Source of the DNA: an uncultured Elusimicrobia bacterium
Lineage (GTDB): Bacteria > Elusimicrobiota > Elusimicrobia > Elusimicrobiales > UBA9959
Direction of reading: 5' to 3'
NCBI GenBank assembly: GCA_903873295.1
Contig: CAIQNV010000030.1
Span: forward strand, 1-43,246
DNA length: 43,246 nucleotides
This document shows, piece by piece, positions 1 to 8,656 of this stretch. Under the pieces are notes generated by a model, which did not search any database, was not told the origin of the DNA, and saw nothing but the letters and a program-made list of their open reading frames with translations. The number at the start of each line of letters is the position of its first letter. Position 1 is the stretch's first letter. The translations under genes and the position numbers were made by a program.

Positions 1-123
1 CACACCGCCAACTCGAGCGTGGCGGCCCGCTACGGCAACTACGCCGTTACGGCGAACGTGCCCGACGTTCCGCAGGTGAAGATGGCCGCCCCGTCGGCGA
101 TCCTGAACGAGCTGATAGACTAA
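1..123 (+). CDS. C-terminal tail of an unidentified protein (partial)
   Basis: An open frame runs in from the left edge and ends at a TAA at 121-123, giving 40 residues that end in SAILNELID. It is rich in Ala, Val and Asn. The tail is too short to assign a family. The strong hairpin terminator 30 bases downstream supports it being the end of a real transcript. The start lies outside the window. Confidence 0.6.
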   Translation, partial: HTANSSVAARYGNYAVTANVPDVPQVKMAAPSAILNELID

Positions 124-153
124 GAAGATACAGCGGCAGCGGTAAAAGCTAAT

Positions 154-182
154 AAAAAGCCCCCGGAATCCGGGGGCTTTTT
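154..182. terminator. Bidirectional Rho-independent terminator
   Basis: A perfect 13-bp stem (154-166 with 170-182) has a GC-rich core and a 3-base loop. It is flanked by an A run on one side and a T run on the other, so it can serve both strands. It separates the gene ending at 123 from the convergent receiver-domain gene ending at 251. The remaining bases to 250 show nothing recognisable. Confidence 0.9.
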
Positions 183-250
183 ATTTATAACTCCTTAAGT
201 CTTACCCATCGCCGGGCTCCGCTGCTTTCAGCCGCCTTCCGCCGCCGCGG

Positions 251-1414
251 TTATTCTTTAACCAGTTCCCCGCTGCCGGCCTCCGCAATAACCCCCAGGC
301 CGTCCCTTGCCAGCCATAGCCGCCCTTCGCGCCAGGCGAAGGCCGAAAGAGGAAAGCCCGGTCTTGCGGTCTTAAGCGTGAATACGCCGTCCGGAGTAAA
401 ACTGTTGTCCAGCTTGTGCCGGTAGATCTTTCCCGCGGAGGAAACCGCCGTCCACAGATAGTTGCCGTCCTTAAAGATCTGGTCGGGCTTCTCCTGAAGC
501 CTGAAGGAAACCGACGGGGTCAGCTCCGAACCCGGCCGGCGCAGCGCCGCGTTACCCTCGCTGTCGCAGGTCCACAGATACTCGCCGTCATAGAACAGGG
601 CTCTCACATTTCCGGAGGCCGGAAAACTTTTAATAAGCGGCAGCGCGGGAGCGAGACGCCTGGCGTCAATAGTTTTCCGAAGCGGATCCGCCACGTAAAG
701 AGTATCTCCGGCGACGGCTATGCCCCCGATCTGTATTTTTCCGAGCGGGTAGGTCTCCACCAGCCGCAGCCCGTCCTTCTCCGCCGCGTAGCGGTAAACG
801 GTCTGCGTAAGCCGGTCGCCGGCAAAAAGTTTTCCGTCGGCCCAGGCCAGGGCGGAGATGTTGGCGGCGGCCACGGAGTATTCCCTGTAGTAGCCGGCGG
901 AGCTCCCAAGAACCTGCCGGTAGACGGCTGCTCCGGCAAGAACAAGGGCCAGCGAGGCGGCCAGGAAGTAGCGGAGGTTAATGCGGCGCCCGGCCGGCGG
1001 GATGCCGCTTTTTTCAGTAAAATCGAGCTGTTTTTCCCCGTCCGCTCTCGCCTGAGGGCTCTCTGCTAATCTTTTCACCGTCGCAGCCAGTTGCGCGTTT
1101 TCGAAAGGCTTCTGCAGGTATTCGCTCGCGCCCAGCTTCAGCACGTCCGCCGCCGACTGCGAATGACCACAGCCCATAAGCATAACCACCGGGACGGACT
1201 TATCTATATATTTAAGACCCGCCAGCACCTCGACACCGTCCATCCCGGGCAGGCGCATGTCCAGCAGCACGAGGTCGGGACGGTTTTCCCCGGCTATCTC
1301 AAGGGCGGAGTCCCCGTCTCCGGCCTCGAAAATTTCATGCCCGCGCAGCTCAAGGACATTCCTCATCGCCAGGCGCATATCGGGTTCCTCGTCCACTATA
1401 AGGATTCGTGCCAT
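251..1414 (-). CDS. Response-regulator receiver domain fused to a membrane helix and a propeller-like sensor domain
   Basis: 387 residues. Residues 3-115 form a receiver (REC) domain: acidic pocket near D8/E9, phospho-acceptor D52 in LLDMRLPGMDG and the conserved K102 in QKPFE. A single hydrophobic helix (about 147-166) follows. The remaining ~220 residues contain repeated short blades of the type DGxYLWT / GDTLYVAD, suggesting an NHL-like beta-propeller, probably extracytoplasmic. No DNA-binding output domain is present. The ATG at 1414 is chosen because a GGAG lies 8 bases upstream inside the end of the kinase gene; an upstream in-frame start at 1435 has no such support. It lies one base from the histidine-kinase stop and is presumably its partner. 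The propeller call rests on pattern only. Confidence 0.82.
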   Translation of the reverse strand: MARILIVDEEPDMRLAMRNVLELRGHEIFEAGDGDSALEIAGENRPDLVLLDMRLPGMDGVEVLAGLKYIDKSVPVVMLMGCGHSQSAADVLKLGASEYLQKPFENAQLAATVKRLAESPQARADGEKQLDFTEKSGIPPAGRRINLRYFLAASLALVLAGAAVYRQVLGSSAGYYREYSVAAANISALAWADGKLFAGDRLTQTVYRYAAEKDGLRLVETYPLGKIQIGGIAVAGDTLYVADPLRKTIDARRLAPALPLIKSFPASGNVRALFYDGEYLWTCDSEGNAALRRPGSELTPSVSFRLQEKPDQIFKDGNYLWTAVSSAGKIYRHKLDNSFTPDGVFTLKTARPGFPLSAFAWREGRLWLARDGLGVIAEAGSGELVKE

Positions 1415-1415
1415 A

Positions 1416-2744
1416 TTAGATCTCCGGTAATTCAAGTATCGCCCTGGCGCCCTTGCCAGGTTCGCTTACCAGCTCCAGCGTGCCGCCGTGGGCCAAGGCT
1501 ACGCCGCGAGCAAAAGCAAGACCAAGCCCCGTCTTGCCGGGACGCGTGGTAAAGAAAGGACGGAAAACAGCGCCCAGTTTTTTATTATCAACTCCGGGGC
1601 CGGTATCTTCAACTTCAAGGCGCTGCCTGCCCCCGCCTCCGGAAAGCGACACGCTTAGCCCGCCTCCGCCCGGCATGGCTTCAACGGCGTTAAGGAGCAG
1701 CTGCTCCGCTGCGGAGGCAAAGAGCACCGGGTCCAGACTGACCGGCCCGAGGTTTTCTCCGCCCTTCAGACTCACTTTAACGTTCTCGAGGCGGCCGGAT
1801 GAGCGGAGCCCGGCCAGCACCTCCGAAAGCACCGCCGACAGCTGCGCGGCGGAGCGCCGAGGGATGACCGGCTTGGAGAAATTAATTATTGCCGCTATCT
1901 TCTTCTGCAGGTCCCCGATATTGCGGACTATCACGTTCAGCGACTCTTTGGCGCTCTCCGTCCCGGGAGCTTCGGCGCAGAATTCCGCGTGGCTGCGGAT
2001 GATGCTGACCGTTTTACCCACCTGATGCGCTACCCCGGCGGCCAGTTCGTCAAAATCCGCAATATAGCGGGGGGCCGCGGCGGGGCGGCCGCCGGCCCCC
2101 AGTCCGTCCAGGTCTCTGCCGATCTTCTTCGGGCGCGAATTCATTTCAGCCAGCATTTTCTCTTTGACCAGCAGTTTATCCTCCGCCTCGCGCAGCATTG
2201 CGCGGCAGGGCCCGGCCAGCATTTTTTCTTTTCTCCCGGCCTCCTCAAGGTCATGGTCAAGCCTGGACTCGGCCGCGGCCAGCTTCAGCTCCAGCTCTTT
2301 GGTGTGCCTGCTATGCTCGCTCAGCTCTTTCTTTATCAGCTCTATCTTAAGGAGGTAACCCTCTTCGGACCGGGAGTTTTCCTGCGCTGCCTGCTCCAGG
2401 CTGCGCTCAAATCCTTCCTTCTGTTTTGAAATTTCCCGCAGCCGGGCTTCGCTGTCGTTCGCGTTCCCGCGCTCCAGCGCGAGGCCGGCCTTCAGTTCCC
2501 CCGCTTCCCGCCGCAGCCTGTCGATTTCCCCGTCCTTATTCTTAAAGCCGGAAAGTTCCTCCCTCATCCGCCGTTCGTTTTCCGTGAATTTGACCTTCTC
2601 GCGCTCAAAGCTCAGCGCTTCCGCCTCAAGGGCTTTTACGCGCGCGCACAGGGCTTCCTCCCGGGCGTGCCGCTCGGAGAGGAAACCGTCAAGTTCTGAA
2701 TTGAGGCTTTCGAGGCCGTTTATGCGGCTTGCTTGCTCTTCCAT
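1416..2744 (-). CDS. Coiled-coil sensor histidine kinase (soluble)
   Basis: 442 residues with no membrane helix. Residues 1-205 are long heptad coiled coil. A HisKA-like dimerisation helix follows, with phospho-acceptor H240 in GVAHQVGK; the usual Glu after His is Gln. The HATPase_c domain has an N box (LLLNAVEAM), G1 (DTGPGV), F box (FRPFFTT) and G2 (GLGLAF). The N-terminus (MEEQ, NSELDG, REEAL) is a clear paralogue of the N-terminus of the 175-residue protein just upstream. Its ATG lies inside the last codons of that gene (25-base overlap), implying translational coupling. The coiled coil probably senses or docks to the other coiled-coil proteins of the operon; the phosphotransfer target is probably the receiver protein downstream. 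Confidence 0.9.
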   Translation of the reverse strand: MEEQASRINGLESLNSELDGFLSERHAREEALCARVKALEAEALSFEREKVKFTENERRMREELSGFKNKDGEIDRLRREAGELKAGLALERGNANDSEARLREISKQKEGFERSLEQAAQENSRSEEGYLLKIELIKKELSEHSRHTKELELKLAAAESRLDHDLEEAGRKEKMLAGPCRAMLREAEDKLLVKEKMLAEMNSRPKKIGRDLDGLGAGGRPAAAPRYIADFDELAAGVAHQVGKTVSIIRSHAEFCAEAPGTESAKESLNVIVRNIGDLQKKIAAIINFSKPVIPRRSAAQLSAVLSEVLAGLRSSGRLENVKVSLKGGENLGPVSLDPVLFASAAEQLLLNAVEAMPGGGGLSVSLSGGGGRQRLEVEDTGPGVDNKKLGAVFRPFFTTRPGKTGLGLAFARGVALAHGGTLELVSEPGKGARAILELPEI

Positions 2745-3247
2745 AGCCGGAGTTTATCCCTGAGCTGTTCCACAAGTTTCTGGGCGTGCATAAAGTCCTC
2801 CTGCTTGGCGCGCAGGAGCGCGTGAACGTTTTCCGCCCGGAGTTCCCCCTCCGCCTTTTCCGTCCGCTCTTGCTCGACGGCGCGCTTCAGGCGCTCTATT
2901 AAAGCGTCTTTTTCAGAGAATGCCGCTCTCTCCTCCTCAAGCAGGGAGGCGGAGTCCCTAAGCTGCCCGAGCAGCCCGTCCCGCTCCGAGCTTACGGCTG
3001 AAACTTTCGCTCTCTCTTCTCTCAGCAAGGCGCGGAGGTCTTCAAGCACCGAGAAAAAGGAAGTTTCCTTCTCCGCTATGCAGCTCACGGCGGAAGAAGC
3101 GGCAGCGCGGGCCTCCGACAGCTCCTCCTCCAGGATCTTTACGCGCGCGGACAAGGCTTCCTCCCGGCCGTGCAGGTCGGAGAGCAGCCCGTCGAGCTCT
3201 GAGTTCAGCCCTTCCAGGTCGATTATCTGGTTTACGGATTCTTCCAT
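2720..3247 (-). CDS. Short coiled-coil protein, chimera of its two neighbours
   Basis: 175 residues, almost entirely charged heptad coiled coil. The first ~45 residues match the N-terminus of the downstream kinase. The last ~50 residues match the C-terminus of the upstream 1112-residue protein, including the shared end QLRDKLRLWK. It therefore looks like a product of tandem duplication that reused both modules. Its ATG overlaps the end of the upstream gene by 16 bases. No enzymatic motif is visible. It may be an adaptor that co-assembles with the kinase; that is inference. Confidence 0.75.
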   Translation of the reverse strand: MEESVNQIIDLEGLNSELDGLLSDLHGREEALSARVKILEEELSEARAAASSAVSCIAEKETSFFSVLEDLRALLREERAKVSAVSSERDGLLGQLRDSASLLEEERAAFSEKDALIERLKRAVEQERTEKAEGELRAENVHALLRAKQEDFMHAQKLVEQLRDKLRLWKSKQAA

Positions 3248-6200
3248 AGCCGGAGTTTATCCCTTAGCTGCGCCATCAACTTCTGGGTTTGAACTAATTC
3301 CTCCTGCTTCTCGCGCAGGGCCGCTTGCGCGCTTGTAGCCAGGAGCTCGCTCTCCTCCCTCTTCACGCGCTCTTCCTCGACGGAGGCCTTAAGACGCTCG
3401 AGGCCGTGCTTAAGGGCTTCTATCTCAAGGCGCTGCGCCAGAGACTCCTCGGCTTTTCCGCGCTGATCAAGGGCGGCCTGTTCGGCGGCCTCCTCGGCGG
3501 CCTCGCGCTTTTTGCGCTCGTCGTCAAAGGAGACCTTGAAGCGCTCTACTGCACGGATAACTTTTTCGAGCTCGGAGCGCTGCCCCGCGAACTCCCCGAT
3601 CTTTTCGCGCAGAGAGGACTCGGCCTCCTGCGCGGCGGCCTCGGCCGCCGCCCGTTTTCTCCGCTCTCCCTCGAAAGCGTCCTTTGCATAGTCGAGCGCG
3701 GTGCGCCGGGAGGCTTCGCTCTCGGCCTGTCTGGAGCGCTCCTCTTCAAGCATGTCCTTAAGGCGCTTGCGGGCTTCCTCGAACTGAACCTTCTGCTTCT
3801 CCAGCAGCTGGTCTTTTGAATTTACGATATCCCGCTGCGAGGCGGCCTCGGCCTGAAGCGCTTTTTCCTTCTGCTCGTATTCCTGGACACGGCGCTCGAA
3901 GGAGGCCTGCAGCTCGCGGCGCTCATTTTCAAGCTGCCTGGCGGCGGCGATTTTCAGCTCGGCCGCCTCCTGCTCCCGGATCAGGTTCTCGGAGCGCAGC
4001 AGCTCGATTTCGCGCTTCAGCGCCTCGAACTGCTTCTCCCGGACGGCTTTCTGTTCTTCGGCGTCGCCCAGCCTGGACAGCGCGTCGTTATATTTTTTTT
4101 CTCCGCTTTTCACCTCCGTTTCAAAAGTCTCCTTGAAGTCTTCGTATTCCGCGCGGAGGTCGCGGTAAAGTTTTTCCCTCTCCGAAAGTTTCGCGGAAAC
4201 AATACCGGCCTGTTCCAGCGCCTGCCTCTTTTCGTGCGCCAATTCGGCCTGCAGCGCCGTAAGCTGCTCCTGGCGCGTCTCGGCGGTCTTTTTAAAGATC
4301 TCAAGTTTTTCCAGCGAGTCGGCGAGGTTGGCGCGAAAATCCTCAAGAGTTTTCCGGTAAGCGGCGTCCTGGGACTGGCGCACCTGCGAGGCGGATTCCA
4401 GCTCGCGGTTCTTGCGCTCGATTATCTCACCGGAACGCTCCGCTTCGCGGCGCAGCGAGGACTCCAGCTTCACCCCGGCGGCGGTTTCCACTTCCGACAG
4501 GTGCACGGTAAGCGCCGTTATTTTTTCCTCCAGGATGCGCTTCTCGGTCAGGGAAAGGCTCTCCTTTTCGGCGATAGTCTTGGCCAGGGTTTCCCGGGCG
4601 CGCAGCAGCTCGGCGTCGCGGACCGCCAGCTCTTCGTCTATTGCCTTCTCTTTTTCGGTGTAGAGGCGCTGCAGACGCTCGCGCTCCAGCAGCACCAGTT
4701 CCTCCTGCTCGACCTTCAGGGAGTCCATGGCCCGGGACAGCTCGGCGATCTTCTCGTCGCGAAGCTTTAGGCTGGCGGCCAGGCGGGAAGATCTCTCCTC
4801 GAGCACCTCGGCGCCGCGGGCGCGCTCTTTCGCCACGGCCTCGGTCAAGTCCTCCCCCGCTCTCTGTTTCTGCATGCGCAGCTCTTCGCCGGCCGTCTGT
4901 ACTGCCAGGCGCAGCGCGTTTATTTCCCCGTCCTTGCGGCCCACCTCGGCCTGAAACTCCGAGTTGCGGCCTTCCTGCTTATCGACGAACATCTGCTTTT
5001 CTATGGAGTGCCGCTTTTCGGCGTTGACGGCCTCGTCGGCCAGCCTCTGGTCTAATTCAGCCTTAAACCTGGCGCGCAGAGCGGACTGTTCGGAGGCGGC
5101 TCGTTCGTTGACGGCCTCCAGCTCGCGGCGGAGAGCGCCCAACTGCTCCTTGCCGGAGACCCTTTCCCTGGAGAGTTCGTCGACATCTTTGCGCAGGTGC
5201 GAGATCTCCTCCACCTTAAGGCGCAGGTTGTCCTCGTAGATGCGGCCCGCGGCCTCGAATTCGGCGCGCCGGGCCGCGGCCTGTTTCTCCAGCTCCACTT
5301 TGAGTCGCACGTCGTATTCCGACTGCAGCTGCTTCTCGCGGAAAACAAATTCCTCCAGCTTAACGCTGGACTGGAGCTGCATCTGCTCCATTTTCTGCGA
5401 GTAGGACTCGCGCTCTACCTGCAGCGTCTTTATGGCATCCTCAAAAGTGCGCAGGTTACGCTGGAGGTATTCTATCTCGTCCTGGCGCTTGCCCAGGTCT
5501 TCGCGGTAGCCGCGCTCCACCTCCTGCATCTTCTCGGCGATACGGTTGCGCTCGTGCTCAATGGCCAGCTTTAGCCGCTTGGGGATCTCGGACTCTATTT
5601 CGCGGTAGCGGCCGCGCTCGGTCTCCACGGCGTCGCCGGCTTTGGAGAGGCGGTGCTCATAGTCCGCCTGCTGGTTCTTCTTCTCAGTTTCAAGCGTGCG
5701 GATGACGCTCTCCAGGCTGCCGATGGCGTCCTTGTAGCGGTTGAGGTCCTCATCGCGGTGCTTCATCAGCTCCGGAAATTCATTAAGCTGCTTCTCGAGC
5801 AGGGAGATCTTTACCTTATAATCGTCCACTTCCTGGTTCTTGCCCAGGATCTTCTTGTCTATCTCAAGGTCCTTCTGCTTCAGGGCGCGCTCGCGCTCGT
5901 CGGTCTCTTTCTGCCAGCTGTCCTTGGCCCACTTAAGCACGACCTCGTGTTTTTTAAACTCCTCGGAGGCCAGGTGCTCGCGCTTCTCAAGCTCCTCGGC
6001 GCGGTTGCGGTAGGAGGCCTCGAGGTTATTCCTCTGAACGGCGGCCTCCTCGGATAATCTTTTCTTTTCCTCTTCAAGGCGGGCGCCATAGACGCGCTCG
6101 GATTCCTGCTGCTTGGCCAGCTGCTCCTGGCGCAGCTGCCAGAGTTCCCCCTCCACCTGCGCCCAGCGGCCGCGCAGCTCTTCCGACTTCTTCTGGTACT

Positions 6201-6570
6201 CGTCCTGCAGGCGGACTTCTTTCTGTCTGAGGTTCTCCTCGCTTTTGGAAATTTTATCTTCAAGCTCCTTCTCGCGCTCGGTCAGGCGCTCGAGCCGGGA
6301 GTGGAACTGGTACTCGAGGGAATTCTGCCGCGACTTTATCTCCTCCTCGTGCGCGCGGGCGGAGCGGTCTATTTCGGCGTTCCTGGTCTTAAGCTGGTTC
6401 TCAAGGAAGGAGACCTGGCTGGATTTTTCCTGCAGGTTCTGCCGGGTTTTCAGATCTTCCTCGTGCAGCCCGCGGATCTTGCCCAGCGCCCAGCGCAGGG
6501 CCAGGCGGGCGGTTTCCACGTCGTTTATAGTCTGCTCGTCAAGGGAGGCTTCGTCAAAATTATCATTCAT
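3232..6570 (-). CDS. Giant coiled-coil protein
   Basis: 1112 residues, essentially uninterrupted charged heptads rich in Glu, Lys, Arg, Gln and Ala, with no membrane segment, signal peptide or globular domain. The first ~40 residues (DEQTINDVETARLALRWALG) are less charged and may form a small N-terminal module. The C-terminal 148 residues are three near-identical 49-residue repeats (seven heptads each), ending in QLRDKLRLWKNP. The ATG at 6570 is preceded by GGAG at an 8-base spacing; a start at 6591 lacks this. It heads a probable operon with the short coiled-coil protein, histidine kinase and receiver protein. A cytoskeletal or scaffold role in a signalling assembly is plausible but unproven. 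Confidence 0.85.
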   Translation of the reverse strand: MNDNFDEASLDEQTINDVETARLALRWALGKIRGLHEEDLKTRQNLQEKSSQVSFLENQLKTRNAEIDRSARAHEEEIKSRQNSLEYQFHSRLERLTEREKELEDKISKSEENLRQKEVRLQDEYQKKSEELRGRWAQVEGELWQLRQEQLAKQQESERVYGARLEEEKKRLSEEAAVQRNNLEASYRNRAEELEKREHLASEEFKKHEVVLKWAKDSWQKETDERERALKQKDLEIDKKILGKNQEVDDYKVKISLLEKQLNEFPELMKHRDEDLNRYKDAIGSLESVIRTLETEKKNQQADYEHRLSKAGDAVETERGRYREIESEIPKRLKLAIEHERNRIAEKMQEVERGYREDLGKRQDEIEYLQRNLRTFEDAIKTLQVERESYSQKMEQMQLQSSVKLEEFVFREKQLQSEYDVRLKVELEKQAAARRAEFEAAGRIYEDNLRLKVEEISHLRKDVDELSRERVSGKEQLGALRRELEAVNERAASEQSALRARFKAELDQRLADEAVNAEKRHSIEKQMFVDKQEGRNSEFQAEVGRKDGEINALRLAVQTAGEELRMQKQRAGEDLTEAVAKERARGAEVLEERSSRLAASLKLRDEKIAELSRAMDSLKVEQEELVLLERERLQRLYTEKEKAIDEELAVRDAELLRARETLAKTIAEKESLSLTEKRILEEKITALTVHLSEVETAAGVKLESSLRREAERSGEIIERKNRELESASQVRQSQDAAYRKTLEDFRANLADSLEKLEIFKKTAETRQEQLTALQAELAHEKRQALEQAGIVSAKLSEREKLYRDLRAEYEDFKETFETEVKSGEKKYNDALSRLGDAEEQKAVREKQFEALKREIELLRSENLIREQEAAELKIAAARQLENERRELQASFERRVQEYEQKEKALQAEAASQRDIVNSKDQLLEKQKVQFEEARKRLKDMLEEERSRQAESEASRRTALDYAKDAFEGERRKRAAAEAAAQEAESSLREKIGEFAGQRSELEKVIRAVERFKVSFDDERKKREAAEEAAEQAALDQRGKAEESLAQRLEIEALKHGLERLKASVEEERVKREESELLATSAQAALREKQEELVQTQKLMAQLRDKLRLWKNP
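3235..3678 (-). repeat. Three in-frame 147-bp repeats encoding 49-residue coiled-coil units
   Basis: At the protein level, units beginning AFEGERRKR, SFDDERKKR and SVEEERVKR follow each other at exactly 49-residue spacing (3532-3678, 3385-3531, 3235-3384). Forty-nine is seven heptads, so the repeats keep coiled-coil register. A fourth, diverged unit (AVEQERTEK) ends the neighbouring 175-residue protein. Confidence 0.75.
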
Positions 6571-6770
6571 AAGTTCAGCTCCATCATACATTGTGCAATT
6601 TGAGGCTCACGTCTTTCAACAGCCCCGCGCCGTTTGTATGACTTTTCCGACTTCCCAATTATATCCTTCGGAGCGTCAAGGAAAGGTTACGTTTTAGTTA
6701 AATATTTGTTTTCCATCCGACTAAAGCGCTCCGGCCGCATCTCCCCTACCATCCACCCTTCCGGCTTTGC

Positions 6771-6776
6771 TATTAT
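6771..6776 (+). promoter_or_regulatory. Candidate -10 box directly upstream of tmk
   Basis: TATTAT at 6771-6776 lies six bases before the tmk ATG, with no Shine-Dalgarno between, which would give a leaderless mRNA. No good -35 hexamer is visible. The rest of the divergent spacer (6571-6770) is AT-richer than its surroundings but holds no other clear signal. Confidence 0.25.
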
Positions 6777-6782
6777 ATAATT

Positions 6783-7457
6783 ATGAAACGCGGTATTTTT
6801 ATAGTTCTGGAAGGTCCGGACAGGTCGGGAAAATCCACCCAGGCCGCCCTTTTGAAGACCTGGCTTGAAGGTCTTGGCCATGAAGTCATGGTCACGCGCG
6901 AGCCGGGAGGAACTTATCTGTCCGAGAAAATACGCAGGATACTCCTGGACCCCAAAAGCCGTATCGAGCCGATGACGGAGCTTTTCCTCTACGAAACCTC
7001 AAGGATAAAGCACACTCTTGAGAAAATAATACCGGCGCTTGACGCCGGCAAGGTCATAATTTCAGACCGCTACACGCTGTCCACCACCGCCTACCAGGGC
7101 TATGGCCGCGGGCTTGACCTGAAAACCGTCGAGACCCTCAACCGGATAGCCACGCTTAACCTCAAGCCGGACGTCACCATAGTCTTCGACATCCCGGACA
7201 AAGTTTTCGCGCAGCGCGAGCGGCTGGCGCAGAAAGTTTCCGGCCCGGACCGCATAGAGCGCGAGCCGTCTTCTTTCAGGAGGAGGGTCAACAAGGCCTA
7301 TAAGGTCCTGTCGCGCAAACCCGGCATGACGCGCGTGGACGGCGGCCGCCCGGTGGAAGAGATACAGGCCGATATCCGCGCCTGCGTAAAAAATATACTG
7401 AAAACATACCCGGCGGCGGGAAAACCACGGAGACAAGAAGGTCACAGAGGAGCATAG
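6783..7457 (+). CDS. tmk: Thymidylate kinase
   Basis: 224 residues; phosphorylates dTMP to dTDP with ATP in the cytoplasm. The P-loop is EGPDRSGKST (10-19), followed by the dTMP-site motif TREPGG, a DRY motif near residue 94 and a LID-like Arg-rich segment (ERLAQKVSGPDRIE). The N-terminus starts right at the first beta-strand as in the family, so the ATG at 6783 is preferred although no Shine-Dalgarno precedes it. The last ~11 codons are encoded by an intergenic inverted repeat, so the C-terminal tail looks recruited from repeat DNA. It is followed by holB, a common bacterial pairing. Confidence 0.95.
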   Translation: MKRGIFIVLEGPDRSGKSTQAALLKTWLEGLGHEVMVTREPGGTYLSEKIRRILLDPKSRIEPMTELFLYETSRIKHTLEKIIPALDAGKVIISDRYTLSTTAYQGYGRGLDLKTVETLNRIATLNLKPDVTIVFDIPDKVFAQRERLAQKVSGPDRIEREPSSFRRRVNKAYKVLSRKPGMTRVDGGRPVEEIQADIRACVKNILKTYPAAGKPRRQEGHRGA

Positions 7458-7541
7458 ACAGTAAAGAGCTATTACTATCGTTCATCACAGCATAGTTCGC
7501 AAAGTTCCCAAAAACTGATCTCCGTGGCACTCTGTGGTGAA
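7425..7541. repeat. Dispersed inverted repeat, copy 1 (arms with ccacggaga / cacagag)
   Basis: The left arm (7425-7450) contains CCACGGAGAC and CACAGAGG; the right arm (7520-7541) contains their complements TCCGTGG and CTCTGTGG. The ~70-base centre is unrelated to the second copy at 21644-21710. The left arm runs into the tmk reading frame. It looks like a small non-coding repeat family (REP/MITE-like). No transposase is nearby. Confidence 0.7.
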
Positions 7542-7553
7542 CAGCAATAAAAT

Positions 7554-8630
7554 ATGTCATTTTCATCCATACTCGGCCAGGATAAGACGGTAAAACGCCT
7601 GCGCGCCCTTCTTGAATCGGGCCGGGTGCCTCCGGCCATGATCTTTCACGGCGCGCCCGGCACCGGCAAATTCCTGACGGCGGCGGAATTCGCGAAAGCG
7701 CTTAACTGCTCGCACCTCGCGCACAGGGAAAGACCGGCCGCGCCGCCGCTCCCCGATGAGAACGACCTGTTCGCGGCGGCCGCGCCGGCGCCGGCGGCCG
7801 ACCCGGAGCCGGGGCCTGCAATACTTCATTCCGACCCGTCCGATTCCTGCGGGGCCTGCCTGTCCTGCCTGCAGGCGCAAAGCGGCGCGCACCCGGATAT
7901 CCGCGTAGTGGATACCGTCTTCCAGGCCGCCTTCCTCGACGAGCCCGAAAGCGCGAACCTGAAGATCGACACTATGCGCGAGCTGACCCGCTGGGCGCAG
8001 CAGAAGCCCATGCTTTCCCGTTGGAAGGTCTTCATCGTGCGCGACGCGGAAGCGCTTGTGCCTCAGGCGCAGAACGCCCTGCTTAAGACCCTGGAGGAGC
8101 CGCCGCCGGGCACGCTGGTGATACTCACGGTTTCAAAAAAGACCTCGCTGCTGGCGACCATCCTCTCGCGCTCCTGCATCATAGAGTTCGGCCGCCTGCC
8201 GGACGCCTCCGTTAAAACCATTCTCGAGGCGCAGGGAACCGAACCCGCCCGGGCCGCCGCCCTGGCCGCCCTGGCCACAGGTTCACTTGAAAAGGCGGCC
8301 GAGGCGGGGGCTTTCCTTAAGCAGATCTCGGCGCTGCGCCCGGGCGATCCGTCGAAGATCTTCAAATTCTCGGCGGGCCTGCCGCGCGACAGCCACAAGG
8401 CCCGCGAAGAGGTAAAAACGCTGCTGGACCTGCTGCTGGCGAAGACCCGCGCGGCCTGGCGCGCGGCCGACGGCTCCCTAAAAACAAAATTCACGGCGCT
8501 GCTGCGCCGCACGCTGGACCTGCGCCGCATGGCGGACCGCAACGTTTCCTACCAGCTGCTGCTGGAAACCGCCCTGCTCGAAAGCGAGCGGGCCGGCATT
8601 AAGATAGAGGACCTGGTTAAGCCGGCCTGA
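7554..8630 (+). CDS. holB: DNA polymerase III delta-prime subunit (clamp-loader AAA+ ATPase)
   Basis: 358 residues. The AAA+ fold begins GQDKTVKRL; the Walker A is GAPGTGK (33-39) followed by F40 where an active ATPase has Ser or Thr, as expected for the non-hydrolysing delta-prime subunit. The zinc-module cysteines are C52, C99, C102 and C105. The gap between the first and second cysteine is 46 residues, filled with an Ala/Pro/Asp-rich insert, much longer than usual. The clamp-loader sequence NALLKTLEEPP and a sensor-1-like segment ending LSRSC are present. It sits downstream of tmk and the repeat and 26 bases before metG. A DnaX-type identity is less likely: the protein is short and its Walker A is degenerate. 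Confidence 0.88.
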   Translation: MSFSSILGQDKTVKRLRALLESGRVPPAMIFHGAPGTGKFLTAAEFAKALNCSHLAHRERPAAPPLPDENDLFAAAAPAPAADPEPGPAILHSDPSDSCGACLSCLQAQSGAHPDIRVVDTVFQAAFLDEPESANLKIDTMRELTRWAQQKPMLSRWKVFIVRDAEALVPQAQNALLKTLEEPPPGTLVILTVSKKTSLLATILSRSCIIEFGRLPDASVKTILEAQGTEPARAAALAALATGSLEKAAEAGAFLKQISALRPGDPSKIFKFSAGLPRDSHKAREEVKTLLDLLLAKTRAAWRAADGSLKTKFTALLRRTLDLRRMADRNVSYQLLLETALLESERAGIKIEDLVKPA

Positions 8631-8656
8631 CGATCGACCCTTGAGAGAGCGCTAAA

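Noticed and set aside
3325-6697. Many long plus-strand frames opposite the coiled-coil gene
   Set aside because: They follow the codon bias of the minus-strand heptads and show low-complexity Leu/Arg/Ser products without motifs or ribosome sites.
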